Shown piece by piece: positions 1 through 5,867 of a stretch of 8,076 bases of DNA. Position 1 is the first letter of the stretch. Every line of letters starts with the position of its first letter. Both the position numbers and the translations under genes were made by a program. The notes beneath the pieces are model-generated. The model had not been told where the DNA came from, made no database searches, and saw only the letters and a program-made list of their open reading frames with translations. The DNA is from Pseudomonadota bacterium (GTDB lineage Bacteria > Bdellovibrionota > Oligoflexia > Oligoflexales > Oligoflexaceae): the NCBI GenBank assembly GCA_029556045.1, contig JAKQGS010000435.1, positions 1 to 8,076 on the forward strand, read 5' to 3'.

Positions 1-2
1 CG

Positions 3-812
3 GCAACCACCTGTGGCAACCTGCCGGTCGCGGTGACATACCTGCAAACCAAAAGCATCAGCAACAATATGTGGGCGCTGGTGGAGGTTTTTGACAACCC
101 CTATTTCCTGGGAACCCCTGCAGCGTATGAAGTGATACAGAACTATCAGGCGCTTTCTCCCGGATTCCGCCGTGGTACGGTTCTGCAGGTGCCGACCGGA
201 GACTATTATGTGCGATCCTACCTGGTGGAACCACAAACCATCACCCTTCCCTCATCCATGCGGGACAAGGTGGCGGTGGATCTGGGACATCCGTCCCCAT
301 ACTCGGTGATTTCGTCCGTACAAAAGGTCACCGTGGAATCCCATGAGAAGAATCCCTGTATGGATGCCGTGGAATTGAATCTTGACCAACTCTATGTGGA
401 TCCTCAGGCCGAGCCGCAAACCGATGCCAAATTCCGTTTGAAAATCAAAACGGCAGAAGGTGCTGCCGTCGAGCGCCAAAGGGACGTTCGCATAGAACTC
501 TTTTCGACCCGGGACTTCGATGCCCTGCCGTCCTATCAATGGACTCTACCGACAGAATCCCTTTTGATTCAAGGGTCACTGGGGCAGTCAGAATTTGTCA
601 CCCCTAATCTGGAGACTGGATTTTATTTCATCCGAGCGTATGTGGATGATAACGGCAACGGCGCTTTTGATCCTGGCGAGCTGACCGGCTTTGCCAAGGA
701 TGGCGAAGCCATCGTCCCCATGAAACTGGAGGAAAAACACACCATCCCCGTTCCCCTGCTATTGGCCCCGTCCCTCTCCCCTGCATCCCCTTCACCGGCA
801 GATCCCGCCTGA
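3..812 (+). CDS. Secreted Ig-like/calcium-loop protein, 3' part only
   Basis: The frame is open to the left edge of the window, so the true start lies outside. The GTG at 33 is preceded by ten further sense codons (including a Cys) and has no reason to be the start. About 269 residues are visible. They are rich in beta-strand-like stretches, and near the end sits a D-D-N-G-N-G-x-F-D-P-G-E segment (about 645-683). That segment resembles the calcium-binding loops in repeat domains of secreted proteins, where it follows a strand of the type FYFIRAYV, as it does here. The last residues form a Pro/Ser/Ala-rich tail. I do not recognise the specific family. Exported location is inferred from composition only, because the signal peptide is not in view. 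The gene converges on the repeat copy at 852-1161. Confidence 0.8.
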   Translation, partial: ATTCGNLPVAVTYLQTKSISNNMWALVEVFDNPYFLGTPAAYEVIQNYQALSPGFRRGTVLQVPTGDYYVRSYLVEPQTITLPSSMRDKVAVDLGHPSPYSVISSVQKVTVESHEKNPCMDAVELNLDQLYVDPQAEPQTDAKFRLKIKTAEGAAVERQRDVRIELFSTRDFDALPSYQWTLPTESLLIQGSLGQSEFVTPNLETGFYFIRAYVDDNGNGAFDPGELTGFAKDGEAIVPMKLEEKHTIPVPLLLAPSLSPASPSPADPA

Positions 813-821
813 CCCATGCCA

Positions 822-845
822 GCGATCACCCTCCAGGGTGGTCGC
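822..845 (+). terminator. Stem-loop after the first gene
   Basis: Ten paired positions (gcgatcaccc with gggtggtcgc, one T-G wobble) enclose the 4-nt loop tcca, starting 10 nt after the stop codon at 810-812. The hairpin is GC-rich and well placed to end transcription of the plus-strand gene. However, it is followed by a C-run rather than a T-run, so it is not a textbook intrinsic terminator. It might work in both directions, since a minus-strand gene remnant points at it. Confidence 0.45.
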
Positions 846-851
846 TCATCC

Positions 852-1161
852 CCCCGTTCCTCAAAAAAGCGCATCAAAACAGCGAGACTTCCTGTAGATC
901 CACCAGATTATCGTCAAACGTAAACTCCAGGTACCGCACCGTCTGTGGTGCCGCCAACTCCATAGTCATAAAGCGCTTCACCGCAAAATTCCCAAGGTCG
1001 GTCATTTCATCCTGGGCCTCCGCCCGCCCCCGAATGGTGACGTTTCCGTTGCTGGCCATCTTGAGATTGTGAAAAACCGCACTGCTTATCGTCTGATCGA
1101 AGCCAAGGTCCAGGGAAAATCCTGTTACAGCAAACGCTTCAAAAAACACCGGCAAGTTGAC
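852..1161. repeat. Direct repeat, copy A (310 bp)
   Basis: This segment matches 3180-3489 in the same orientation without any insertion or deletion. By eye there are about 18 mismatches in 310 positions, roughly 94% identity. The left end lies in a C-run 40 bp after the stop of the first gene. The right end is at the shared gttgac. It carries the last 95 or so codons of the lipoprotein gene on the minus strand, plus about 22 bp beyond its stop. Together with copy B it brackets the hipBA module. Confidence 0.96.
874..1161 (-). pseudogene. 3' fragment of a discoidin-like lipoprotein gene
   Basis: Read on the minus strand, this encodes the same C-terminal segment as the complete gene at 3202-4368, ending in the identical L-Q-E-V-S-L-F and a TGA stop. 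Over the shared 91 residues only four differ (F for S, T for A, N for T, E for D). There is no signal peptide and no upstream domain. Upstream the frame runs on to 1305 into AT-rich sequence with only a TTG as possible start there; an internal ATG at 1188 would give about 104 residues without an export signal. I read it as a truncated remnant rather than a working gene. About ten of the fifteen base differences in the shared codons are silent, so the copies diverged while still under coding constraint. Confidence 0.85.
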
Positions 1162-1380
1162 AAAAATTTCAGAGCCGATGCAGAGCATGCTGGGGCTCGG
1201 GTATTTGAAAGAAATATTTTGAAATCCAATTTTAAATACACAGCACGAGTATATAGAAAAGATTTTTGGATTTAAGCCCTCTAGACGTGTTTTTAGACTA
1301 TTCAATTAATTTCGTGAGCGTTATACTATGTTGAAATGTTTGGTGTTATTTGAAAATGGATTCTAAAACTCTTCCAAAGT

Positions 1381-1431
1381 GTATTTAGATTGTAAATTTA
1401 GATTAAAATACTTTATATGAGTATTTAGAAG
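1381..1431. repeat. Three short direct repeats, possible HipB operator
   Basis: The octamer-like unit (g/a)(t/a)atttaga occurs at 1381-1389, 1394-1402 (in the form aaatttaga) and 1421-1429, just ahead of hipB. The first two continue as gatt. Within the same stretch are the perfect palindrome taaattta (1393-1400) and the arms gtattt (1381-1386) and aaatac (1406-1411). HipB proteins are known to repress their own operon by binding repeated operator sites, and these repeats overlap the likely promoter. The E. coli-type TATCC-N8-GGATA operator is not present. The assignment is inferred from position only. Confidence 0.35.
1390..1419 (+). promoter_or_regulatory. Candidate sigma-70-type promoter for hipBA
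   Basis: A -35-like ttgtaa (1390-1395, 4 of 6 to consensus) and a -10-like tatatg (1414-1419, 4 of 6) lie 18 bp apart, which puts a start of transcription shortly before hipB. It overlaps the short repeats, as expected for an autorepressed operon. A second -10-like tatact (1322-1327) lies further upstream but has a poor -35 partner. In DNA this rich in A and T such matches arise easily. Confidence 0.35.
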
Positions 1432-1440
1432 TGGTGATTG

Positions 1441-1770
1441 ATGAGTCCTCCAGCAAAAGTTGAGTCCGATTTTCGGAAAAAAGGTCGCAAGCGAGGCCCC
1501 GTCAAAGGACGGTCAGAAATTGGAGACCTCCTATCGACGCTCAGGACAGAACAGGGGTGGACACTTCATCATGCGGCAGAGGAAGCCGGCATTTCACACC
1601 GCATCATCGCGAAACTTGAAAAAGGTGGGTTGGATACAAGTATCAACCATCTTGAAAAGTATCTCAATTTGTTTGGTTTCACTTTGTCAGCAAAAAGAAT
1701 CGAAAGTAAGGCAATTGAGTCCAAGCAAGAGTCCGTCACGCTGGACCATAAAGGGCTACCCAAGTGGTGA
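1441..1770 (+). CDS. hipB: HipB-like antitoxin, XRE-family HTH repressor
   Basis: This is a 109-residue antitoxin that should bind operator DNA and sequester the HipA kinase encoded next to it. A basic N-terminal tail (K-K-G-R-K-R) precedes an XRE/Cro-type helix-turn-helix at about residues 27-80, with the usual pattern I-G-x-L-L-x-x-L-R ... T-L-x-x-A-A-x-x-A-G-I-S ... I-x-K-L-E-K-G. The protein ends in Trp; E. coli HipB also ends in Trp at the tip of its flexible tail. ATG at 1441 is chosen because aagtggtgat (1429-1438) matches 8 of 10 positions of an extended Shine-Dalgarno sequence at suitable spacing. A TTG directly before it would add one residue. The stop overlaps the hipA start, so the pair is almost certainly co-transcribed and translationally coupled. 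Antitoxin-first order and probable autorepression fit the family. Confidence 0.93.
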   Translation: MSPPAKVESDFRKKGRKRGPVKGRSEIGDLLSTLRTEQGWTLHHAAEEAGISHRIIAKLEKGGLDTSINHLEKYLNLFGFTLSAKRIESKAIESKQESVTLDHKGLPKW

Positions 1771-3152
1771 AAGACCTAGAATCTCCACGTATCCTTAATG
1801 TCTTTCTGCACGACAAATTTGCCGGGACATTAAGTTTCGACGGGGCTAAATATGAGTTCAAATATATAACATCTTATCTGGAGAATCGAGATGCCCTGCC
1901 CCTTTCGCTTTCACTTCCCCTGGGACCAGGGGGACACGTAGGTGCTCTTGGAGGAAAGCAGCTGCCCCACTATTTCTACCATTTACTTCCTGAGGGTTGG
2001 CTTCTAAGCTTGGCAAAATCGATGAAAATGCCGGTTAACAGTCCTATGGATCTCCTTTCTCTATTAGTGATTGAGACGGTTGGTGCCATACGCATGTCAA
2101 GAAGTGATTCTCCACTCCCTAGACTGCCCGTCGGAATCGAGAGTGAACCATTATTTTCCGAGCCAGATCCGTCCGCCTCCACTCCATCCACAAAAAAACA
2201 CCTGCGGTGCTTATACTGTGGCAATCCGCTTGTGAGTGCTGGTCTTAACGACAACTTTCATCCCAAGTGTTCCCATGAGCTTTTTGGGTCACTTAAAACG
2301 CCACGATTAAATATCGATCGCCAAAGAATCCGCGAAATCGCTGCCGAGCAACTTGCAATGGGGGAGAGTTTGACGGGGGTGCAGGAAAAATTTTCCTTGA
2401 GGCATCGAAAGGATCGAAAAACCATTGCCGCACCCCTTTCCTGTTTTGTGGCGAAGCCTCAGCCTTCGATGCCTGATTTAGCAGAATTAGCAAATCTCGA
2501 AGGGGCCTATATGTTATTTGCACGAATGTTAGGTCTGCCGGTTGCAAAATCCGGGTTAGTATACCTCGTTGATGGGACAGCCTGCTTTATCAGCCGAAGA
2601 TTTGACATACTTGAAGATGGTCGCCGCATTCACCAGGAAGACCTAGCTGCTCCGCTTGAACGCTACGACAAGTATGAATCCAGTCACGAAGGGATTGCGA
2701 AAATACTTAAAGGTAATTCCACGATACCGGAAGAAGATAACCATCAAGAGCGCTTAAATTTTTTGAAAATCACCTTATTCAACTTTCTTCTTGGCAATAC
2801 CGATGCTCATCTCAAAAATTTTTCCATTTTTCATGAGCTGCGGGACGGAAAACCAACGCATCGACTGACGCCATTTTATGATATTTTTCCATCGCTTCTC
2901 TTTGCTTCGCGGGACACCGACGAACTCGGGCTTAGTTTAAACAATAGAAAGAATCGATTTACTAAAAAAGAATTTGAAAGACTCGCACGTTTTCTCAATT
3001 TGGGGCCGCGCACGGTGTCAGCTTTTATGGGGCGTTTTACGGCCGCTAGAGAAATGCTTATTCAGGCCCTGGAGACTTATGAAGTCTCTCATGCGAAGCA
3101 GTATGAGGTACTCGACCTTGCGAAGAAACGATTGCAGCAGCTTGGTGGATAA
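1764..3152 (+). CDS. hipA: HipA-family Ser/Thr kinase toxin with internal CCHC segment
   Basis: HipA kinases cause growth arrest by phosphorylating a cytosolic target, glutamyl-tRNA synthetase in E. coli; the target here is unknown. The protein has 462 residues. Residues 8-115 form the N-terminal subdomain (P-L-S-L-S-L-P-L, L-L-P-E-G-W). Residues 149-169 read C-x2-C-x13-H-x2-C, followed by L-F-G, as in HipA relatives that begin at this point. The kinase core follows: a Gly-rich loop with G-V-Q-E-K (205-209), the probable ATP lysine K231, H-Q-E-D (290-293), the catalytic G-N-T-D-A-H-L-K-N-F-S (D347, N352) and the metal-binding D373 in F-Y-D. S202 aligns with the autophosphorylated Ser150 of E. 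coli HipA. All key residues are present, so it should be active. GTG at 1764 is preferred because aaggg (1751-1755) lies 8 nt upstream; GTG at 1767 is possible and would give a 4-nt GTGA overlap with hipB. Confidence 0.95.
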   Translation: MVKDLESPRILNVFLHDKFAGTLSFDGAKYEFKYITSYLENRDALPLSLSLPLGPGGHVGALGGKQLPHYFYHLLPEGWLLSLAKSMKMPVNSPMDLLSLLVIETVGAIRMSRSDSPLPRLPVGIESEPLFSEPDPSASTPSTKKHLRCLYCGNPLVSAGLNDNFHPKCSHELFGSLKTPRLNIDRQRIREIAAEQLAMGESLTGVQEKFSLRHRKDRKTIAAPLSCFVAKPQPSMPDLAELANLEGAYMLFARMLGLPVAKSGLVYLVDGTACFISRRFDILEDGRRIHQEDLAAPLERYDKYESSHEGIAKILKGNSTIPEEDNHQERLNFLKITLFNFLLGNTDAHLKNFSIFHELRDGKPTHRLTPFYDIFPSLLFASRDTDELGLSLNNRKNRFTKKEFERLARFLNLGPRTVSAFMGRFTAAREMLIQALETYEVSHAKQYEVLDLAKKRLQQLGG

Positions 3153-3163
3153 TCCTAACCAAG
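3141..3163 (+). terminator. Hairpin spanning the hipA stop codon
   Basis: Arms cttggt (3141-3146) and accaag (3158-3163), plus gga (3147-3149) pairing with tcc (3153-3155), leave the stop codon TAA as the loop and a 2-nt bulge. No T-run follows, so an intrinsic terminator is not clear. It is the only obvious fold in the 49 bp between hipA and the convergent lipoprotein gene. Confidence 0.3.
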
Positions 3164-3179
3164 GTATTGCACCGGACTT

Positions 3180-3489
3180 CCCCGTTCCTCAAAAAAGCGC
3201 ATCAAAACAGCGAGACTTCCTGCAGATCCACCAGATTGTCGTCAAACGTAAACTCCAGGTACCGCACCGTCTGTGGTGCCGCCAAATCCATGGTCATAAA
3301 GCGCTTCACCGCAAAAGTCCCGAGGTCGGTCATTTCATCCTGGGCCTCCGCTCGCCCCCGAATGGTGACGTTTCCGTTGCTGGCCATCTTGAGATTATGA
3401 AAGACCGCGCTGCTTATGGCCTGATCGGAGCCAAGGTCCAGGGAAAATCCTGTTACCGCAAACGCTTCAAAAAAAACCGGGTCGTTGAC
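3180..3489. repeat. Direct repeat, copy B (310 bp)
   Basis: This is the partner of 852-1161, at a constant offset of 2328 bp. It begins 28 bp after the hipA stop in a C-run and covers the 3' end of the complete lipoprotein gene on the minus strand. Copy B is in its natural coding context; copy A is not. The repeat includes the stop codon and the T6 run (minus strand) directly after it. Confidence 0.96.
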
Positions 3490-4368
3490 TAAACCATTGG
3501 TGAGAGAGTCGATCTTAAAGGGAATGTTTTCATGGGAGGCCAATGCCCCCGATGCAAGGCTGGTGACGGGCTCGGCGGCGGTAAATGTCTGGAGGGGAGC
3601 CAGGCAGGAGCGTTTGGATTCTTCCTCAAAAACATCAAAAGCTTCAATGCCGATGTTGACGGATTGGGAGCTGATGATGGTCTTGGGGAGCGATAGCGTC
3701 GTGGTGGTTCCATCCGTCTGTTCCGACCAAAGAAGACTGTTATCCCCCTCATCCGCCACATTGATCACATACTTGGAAACTGTTGCTGTCGGAGCGGTCC
3801 ATCCAACGTCAAATGACGTGGCACTTTCCGTTACCGTAATGCCACCAAGGTCACACAATTGCACGGTCCCCAAATCGGTATCCTGTGATTTAATGATCAG
3901 CACAAATTTACCAAACTGATGACTTTTGGTATCGGCATTGACAATGTTCAGATTGATACCGCCTTCTGCATCCCGCAGAAAATTGCCCGCACGGATTTGA
4001 AAGGAAAAAGCACCATCGATTCCCGTCACGGCATCATCCAAAAAAAAGTTTGGTTTTTTGTAGTGATCGGAGCTTTGGGAACTGAAGTATGCGGGAAAAA
4101 ATGGCCATGCCAGGTTGAAAAACATCATGCGGTACAAATTCACAAAGGCGGTGATGGCTGCCTCGGTTGTATCCAGATAGCCGAAGCGCCGGAGGTTTTG
4201 CAGGTGGATCGGTGTATGAGCCACGCCGGCACCAGCAGTGTCCACAAAACGCCCTGTGATGGTGAGAATCGTATCGGGGGCAAACTCGGGAGACTTCGAC
4301 GATTTACCGCTGCAGGAGGCAAAAGTTAAGACTAACGAAAAACAGATACCGCGACAAAAAATGTTCAT
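3202..4368 (-). CDS. Lipoprotein with discoidin-like C-terminal domain
   Basis: The product is 388 residues, starting with a short signal peptide and a lipobox-like F-A-S-C (Cys19, Ser at +2, which favours outer-membrane sorting). Residues 34-175 look like a transthyretin/carboxypeptidase-regulatory-type beta-sandwich (L-T-I-T-G-R-F-V-D ... G-I-D-G-A-F-S-F) with an aromatic insert. Residues 176-265 resemble a fibronectin type III fold. From about 268 to the end it resembles an F5/8 type C (discoidin-like) domain: F-S-L-D-L-G, then N-V-T-I-R-G, T-V-R-Y-L-E-F and a final L-Q-E-V-S-L-F. Such domains often bind glycans or surfaces; the ligand here is unknown. The start ATG overlaps the stop of the preceding gene as ATGA, and AAGGA (minus strand of 4378-4382) lies 9 nt upstream. 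It is the last gene of the minus-strand set. Its 3' end is duplicated at 852-1161. Confidence 0.85.
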   Translation of the reverse strand: MNIFCRGICFSLVLTFASCSGKSSKSPEFAPDTILTITGRFVDTAGAGVAHTPIHLQNLRRFGYLDTTEAAITAFVNLYRMMFFNLAWPFFPAYFSSQSSDHYKKPNFFLDDAVTGIDGAFSFQIRAGNFLRDAEGGINLNIVNADTKSHQFGKFVLIIKSQDTDLGTVQLCDLGGITVTESATSFDVGWTAPTATVSKYVINVADEGDNSLLWSEQTDGTTTTLSLPKTIISSQSVNIGIEAFDVFEEESKRSCLAPLQTFTAAEPVTSLASGALASHENIPFKIDSLTNGLVNDPVFFEAFAVTGFSLDLGSDQAISSAVFHNLKMASNGNVTIRGRAEAQDEMTDLGTFAVKRFMTMDLAAPQTVRYLEFTFDDNLVDLQEVSLF

Positions 4369-5081
4369 GGCATCACATCCTTGGTGCTGTAAACCAGCGA
4401 CGCTTGGGGGTGCAGGGTTGAGGTGGTGTGATTGTAGGTGACAAAGTCCATGGCATCAGCCCCATTCAACTGGCTGGGCTCCACGGCCAGAATAAAACCA
4501 TAGTTGGGCTGACCACCGCCCACCATGGTTGTCACCATTTCCGTGACGTCAAACGTCAGCTGTTTGATCTCGGGGTTGTCACCATTAACACGAATGGCAG
4601 GTGTGGCGTAAACACTGGCATCAAAATCCCCACCGGGAGAGGCCCAGCCATAGTCCGAAAAAATACGGGCCCGGGAATGCCATGTCGCAAATCCTGTCCA
4701 ACTCTGTGTGATGGGGTAAAGGCGAATCTGACCGGGGTTAGCCAGCACCTCTGGGCAATTGATGGACACTTCGATGTCGGTGATGCTGCTGATCACCACA
4801 TCGTCCTGATACAATCGCCCGATATTGGGAAAATAGAGCAGCAGACGGCTGTCCTTCCCCTCATGCATACCGATGGTCACCTTGACCTCGCTGGGGTAAG
4901 TCCCATCCGGATCCGCCTCACTGATCCGCACATCGGTAACCTGGGTTTCGGATGCAATCACCCGATCCGTTTGATCCTCGGTATTGCCACCGCACCCAAC
5001 CAATGCTGGAAAAACCAAAAAACTCCACCCAACACTAGCGGAGATCCACTTCGATGCCGGCCAAAACGCTGTTTTGCGCAT
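4365..5081 (-). CDS. DNRLRE-domain lipoprotein
   Basis: The product is 238 residues from ATG at 5081. That start is chosen because it opens a proper lipoprotein signal (M-R-K ... hydrophobic stretch ... L-V-G-C, Cys30) and has GAGGA (minus strand of 5091-5095) 9 nt upstream. Starts further up to 5177 would put about 30 non-signal residues in front. The mature part resembles DNRLRE (CBM96-like) modules: S-R-L-L-L-Y-F for the strand near the start, the I-T-x-S-W-T ... A-T-W-H-S-R segment in the middle, L-T-F-D-V-T-E-M-V before a G-G-G-Q-P-N-Y-G-F-I-L-A strand, and P-x-A-S-L-V-Y at the end. In other proteins this module is found in extracellular, often carbohydrate-associated contexts. It overlaps the previous gene by 47 bp and the next by 4 bp, so coupled translation is likely. 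Confidence 0.85.
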   Translation of the reverse strand: MRKTAFWPASKWISASVGWSFLVFPALVGCGGNTEDQTDRVIASETQVTDVRISEADPDGTYPSEVKVTIGMHEGKDSRLLLYFPNIGRLYQDDVVISSITDIEVSINCPEVLANPGQIRLYPITQSWTGFATWHSRARIFSDYGWASPGGDFDASVYATPAIRVNGDNPEIKQLTFDVTEMVTTMVGGGQPNYGFILAVEPSQLNGADAMDFVTYNHTTSTLHPQASLVYSTKDVMP

Positions 5082-5850
5082 AATCAATCGTCCTCTGCCC
5101 CATGATGCGGTAAATGTCGTCATAGTCAATACCGTTGAGGGCCTTCTGAACAGCCCCATAAACGGTGATCGCTCCAATCGAAATCCCGACCTCGGTCCTC
5201 AGGAATGCCACGGGATCGTGGTGGATGCTGTGGGAAAACATGCTGGATGACATGAGAGCGTCCTCAAAACGGTACATCCCCAGGATGCCGGTTAAATGCA
5301 GTGTATCCAAGAGGTGCAATCTTAAACGCGCCATGGCACGACTCCAGGCTGCGGTATCGATCACATAGTCGATGCCATCGATCGCCTGCTCCGTATCCTT
5401 GCTGGGAGTCATGCTGATATATTCCAAATCAAAATCTAAACCCGGCTTGCGGGTGCCAATCGCGCCCCCCAGGCCATAACGCACCATATCGAAGGAAAAT
5501 CCATCCTTTGCGGGAGCTTCAAAGGGATAAACCACCCCCAGTATCAACCCCAGATAAGGTCCCTGTGCCGCCGGAGCCCAACGTATCCCCAGCAATTGGA
5601 TGTCCCAATGGTCGGGGGTATTTTGTTTATCCCCGATCACCCCGCTTAACCGGGCCCGCAGCACATTCTCCAACTCAACCTGCGTAACCGCAATGGCGGT
5701 ATACTCCTGCCCGGACGTGGCATCGGTTCCGGGAGAGGCCAGATGACCGCCCTCGCCGCTGAGCAGCATGCGACCGACATCTGGTTCTTTTTCCGCAAAT
5801 GCGGGGCAGGCGATGAGCAACATCACGCTGAACACAAGAACATGCTTCAT
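5035..5850 (-). CDS. Exported protein, possible outer-membrane beta-barrel
   Basis: The product is 271 residues with a clear signal peptide: M-K-H, a hydrophobic core and the cleavage site A-F-A before E-K-E. The rest shows alternating hydrophobic and polar stretches with many Gly and aromatic residues (for example P-Y-L-G-L-I-L-G-V-V-Y-P-F and the strand around Y-G-L-G-G-A-I-G), as in small outer-membrane barrels or periplasmic beta proteins. It does not end in the usual terminal Phe or Trp of barrel proteins; it ends I-E-V-D-L-R, which keeps the barrel call tentative. I do not recognise a named family. The ATG at 5850 has GGGAG (minus strand of 5859-5863) 8 nt upstream and follows the channel gene after only 17 nt. 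Its last 47 bp contain the start and Shine-Dalgarno sequence of the next gene. Confidence 0.75.
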   Translation of the reverse strand: MKHVLVFSVMLLIACPAFAEKEPDVGRMLLSGEGGHLASPGTDATSGQEYTAIAVTQVELENVLRARLSGVIGDKQNTPDHWDIQLLGIRWAPAAQGPYLGLILGVVYPFEAPAKDGFSFDMVRYGLGGAIGTRKPGLDFDLEYISMTPSKDTEQAIDGIDYVIDTAAWSRAMARLRLHLLDTLHLTGILGMYRFEDALMSSSMFSHSIHHDPVAFLRTEVGISIGAITVYGAVQKALNGIDYDDIYRIMGQRTIDYAQNSVLAGIEVDLR

Positions 5851-5867
5851 GAAAAAAGCTCCCGATG

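Larger units (their letters stand above)
1162..1440. other. AT-rich leader region of the hipBA module
   Basis: This gap of about 280 bp is strikingly richer in A and T than the DNA on either side; the line from 1201 to 1260 is only about a quarter G+C. I see no convincing gene in it. It holds the likely hipBA promoter and the short repeats described separately. The part next to copy A (up to about 1221) may contain a weakly preserved continuation of the lipoprotein gene fragment, since 1204-1221 on the minus strand reads Q-N-I-S-F-K against E-N-I-P-F-K in the intact gene. The base composition suggests a foreign or relaxed origin. Confidence 0.6.

Noticed and set aside
33..35. GTG as the start of the first gene
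   Set aside because: The same frame continues with sense codons to the left edge of the window and no ribosome binding site stands out, so the gene is cut by the window rather than started there.
1069..1275. Plus-strand frame across copy A and the AT-rich leader
   Set aside because: It runs antisense to the lipoprotein gene fragment, has no family features and reflects the opposite strand of a real coding sequence.
874..1305. Complete 143-residue minus-strand gene
   Set aside because: The 5' part is AT-rich DNA with a TTG as its only outer start, no signal peptide and no match to the intact gene except a short stretch near the repeat; it reads as a gene fragment.
1460..1798. Alternative plus-strand frame overlapping hipB
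   Set aside because: The helix-turn-helix lies in the other frame, which also has the better ribosome binding site and the overlap with hipA.
813..3201. Insertion sequence, integron or integrase-driven element around hipBA
   Set aside because: No transposase or integrase gene, terminal inverted repeats or attC-like site is visible; the flanking repeats are coding sequence of a neighbouring gene.
5082..5177. Longer start for the DNRLRE lipoprotein
   Set aside because: It would place about 30 residues before an otherwise proper lipoprotein signal peptide; ATG at 5081 has a good ribosome binding site.
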